NCBI RefSeq assembly: GCF_030068605.1
Contig: NZ_JASJOU010000004.1
Coordinates: 524,378 to 588,377 of the forward strand
Source of the DNA: Xanthocytophaga agilis
GTDB taxonomy: Bacteria > Bacteroidota > Bacteroidia > Cytophagales > 172606-1
DNA length: 64,000 bases
Reading direction: 5' to 3'
Part shown: positions 62,862 to 64,000 of the stretch, piece after piece
How positions within the stretch are numbered: position 1 is the first letter of the stretch
Layout of the letters: each line of letters opens with the position of its first letter
The notes under the pieces: model-generated
Database searches by the model: none
What the model was told of the DNA's origin: nothing
The model's input: only the letters and a program-made list of their open reading frames with translations
Position numbers and translations under genes: made by a program

Positions 62862-62974
62862 AACATGTAAAAAGGCAACCTCAGTGAGCCTGCCTTTTCG
62901 TGTATTAACCACTGAGCACAGATCGATACATCTGGCTCCAATCTTATAGCAATTCAAAATAGTATACCTGATCA
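62862..62974 (-). ncRNA. Duplicated intergenic element, candidate small RNA (copy 2)
   Basis: Matches 55930-56051 over ~110 bases, with the same order of AAAAGGCA...TGCCTTTT hairpin, ACCACTGAGC, ATACATCTGG and AAAATAGTAT blocks. The hairpin outer stem is identical while its interior changed (CTCAGTGAG against CTCACTGAG). On the minus strand the hairpin comes last and is followed by TTACATG. No gene is close on either strand. Confidence 0.4.
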
Positions 62975-63436
62975 GTAGCAGTATTAGGGCTAATGTGTAG
63001 TACAAATAGATTCCTATATGCTATATCAACTATTCGAGTGTTGTGATTGCTTTTAGCTGGTATTGGGGTCTGAAATAGATCATTTTTGCATTCTTTCTTC
63101 CTCTAGCAATATCTCCAACTCTTTTCGGTGCTGATTTTGAATTTGTATCAATTTACATATGATTTTTGTCTGGGCAGCGATTTGACTTCGTTTCTTCTGA
63201 ATCTTCACTCTGATTGACTTGGCAATAGACTTACTTGTTATAATTAGAAAATAATAGATTTTAAGTAGGCGGTATAAAAGTTTCTATAGCCAGAAGACAT
63301 ACTCAAATGTACCTCAAAAAGAATGTACCTGTACTGTGTATTCATACTAACTGTAGCTTTTTTCTATCAATCTACTACTTTGAGGACTATACATATGGTT
63401 GGTCAGTCGGATGGATATACAGTAAAAGCCAGGCTA

Positions 63437-63661
63437 TTATGTGAGGCTTTCTAAAAGATTCTTTTTTATATCCTCATAGAGCGTAAAGCCTTCCTGCAAG
63501 ATTTCCTCAAGTTCTTCATATGTGGCAAACCGAGGCTTTTTAATTCTATCTTCGTGTTCAATGAATGTCCTCATATAACCAAATGGACCTCCACTACTTT
63601 CTCCATCCACTGTAGCACTCAGAATAAATTCAACTATTCCTATATCGGTGTGTAAGCTTCC
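63437..63661 (-). pseudogene. Gene remnant truncated beside the IS element
   Basis: A minus-strand frame of 74 sense codons without a start reads GSLHTDIGIVEFILSATVDG, GGPFGYMRTFIEHEDRIKKP and ATYEELEEILQEGFTLYEDI, ending ESLT and TAA. The amino-acid pattern is convincing as protein. Its 5' end stops where the IS3-type element begins, so the rest was probably displaced by the insertion. Family not recognised. Confidence 0.6.
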
Positions 63662-63666
63662 CTATA

Positions 63667-64000
63667 AAGTGAGCCAGTGAAAAATAAAGAAAAAAGATTA
63701 TTTTCACTTTAAATCACTGGTTAGTATGAAAAAGACGCGTTTTACTGAATCACAGATTATTTCTATTCTCAAACAACAGGAACAAGGCCAGACCGTAACT
63801 CAAATCGCACGAGAGTATGGTATCTCAGAAGCTACTTTTCATAACTGGAAACAGAAGTATGGAGGTATGGAATCCAGCGATTTAAAACCAGTCAAAGAAT
63901 TGGAGGAAGAAAATCGCAGATTAAAAAAGATGTTTGCTGACCAATCGTATCTGATTGGCAAGTATTGAGAATGAAATACTCAAAGAGATTAACTCAATCC
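63667..64000 (+). mobile_element. IS3-family insertion sequence, left end only
   Basis: The element begins near TGAGCCAGTGAAAA (about 63670) and carries orfA at 63726. CCAGTGA (63674-63680) and TCACTGG (63714-63720) form a dyad just upstream of orfA. The window ends before orfB and the right end, so boundaries are approximate. It abuts a truncated gene on its left. Confidence 0.7.
63726..63968 (+). pseudogene. IS3-type transposase orfA with a premature frameshift
   Basis: The 80-residue reading starts like IS3 OrfA: FTESQIISILKQQEQGQTVT, IAREYGISEATFHNWKQKYG (helix-turn-helix) and LKPVKELEEENRRLKKMFAD (leucine zipper). After MFADQ it ends SYLIGKY and stops at 63968. In the next frame sequence continues as SIENEILKEINSI, which is the expected zipper end. 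A 16-base excess (TCGTATCTGATTGGCA) between them explains the break. The element is probably inactive, unless the shift is programmed, which is unlikely at this point in orfA. Confidence 0.65.

Overview
The window looks like chromosomal DNA of a Bacteroidota bacterium, most likely of the order Cytophagales. It is AT-rich with long intergenic spacers. The gene families fit: RHS proteins with the Bacteroidota core, a CarboxypepD_reg/DUF5686 protein, an RteC-like domain, DUF6249 and DUF4241 proteins, and many free-standing CheY-like receivers. No rRNA or tRNA gene was recognised. Species cannot be fixed from the sequence alone.

Layout. (1) 0-8.1 kb: a polymorphic-toxin graveyard. A truncated RHS fragment is followed by three displaced RHS core cassettes (2.22, 3.7 and 6.5 kb), each with a different C-terminal tip and mostly followed by a small immunity-like, secreted or lipoprotein gene. 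One cassette carries two in-frame stop codons. The last is fused to an OmpA-like domain and followed by a DUF922-type metalloprotease. (2) 8.6-29.4 kb: ordinary metabolic and regulatory genes: cold-shock protein, Crp/Fnr and MarR regulators, epoxide hydrolase, PhyH dioxygenase, a GH5 glycosidase lipoprotein, a PAS signalling protein, a DUF5686/outer-membrane barrel pair, a HEAT-repeat protein, a divergent LysR/EthD pair and a methyltransferase. The spacers contain decayed genes, including an AraC-family regulator and an outer-membrane barrel tail. (3) 29.8-32.3 kb: an HNH nuclease gene, an array of palindromic 17-bp units spaced exactly 28 bp apart, and a protein with three ~104-residue repeats and an RteC-like C-terminus. 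(4) 32.3-44.2 kb: secreted and lipoprotein hypotheticals, an ECF sigma factor with a translationally coupled membrane protein, two serine hydrolases, a DUF4241 protein, a zincin-like protein, a 162-bp imperfect palindrome and transketolase. (5) 44.8-62.3 kb: a signalling region with a 1,419-residue double-kinase hybrid sensor, seven stand-alone receivers (two with altered active sites), a PAS protein and several small helical proteins. It is interspersed with three related ~300-340 bp inverted-repeat elements, purine-rich ~30-bp repeats and a duplicated terminator-bearing intergenic element. (6) 63.4-64 kb: a gene remnant abutting an IS3-type element whose orfA is frameshifted.

How the parts work together. 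The RHS region looks like a store of alternative toxin tips. The signalling region may be a phosphorelay in which the large hybrid kinase, and kinases elsewhere, feed several single-domain receivers. Divergent regulator/target pairs (LysR/EthD, HxlR/short-chain dehydrogenase, ECF sigma/DUF6249) have inverted repeats in their shared promoter regions. The least familiar arrangement is the 28-bp palindromic array between the RteC-like triple-repeat gene and the HNH gene.
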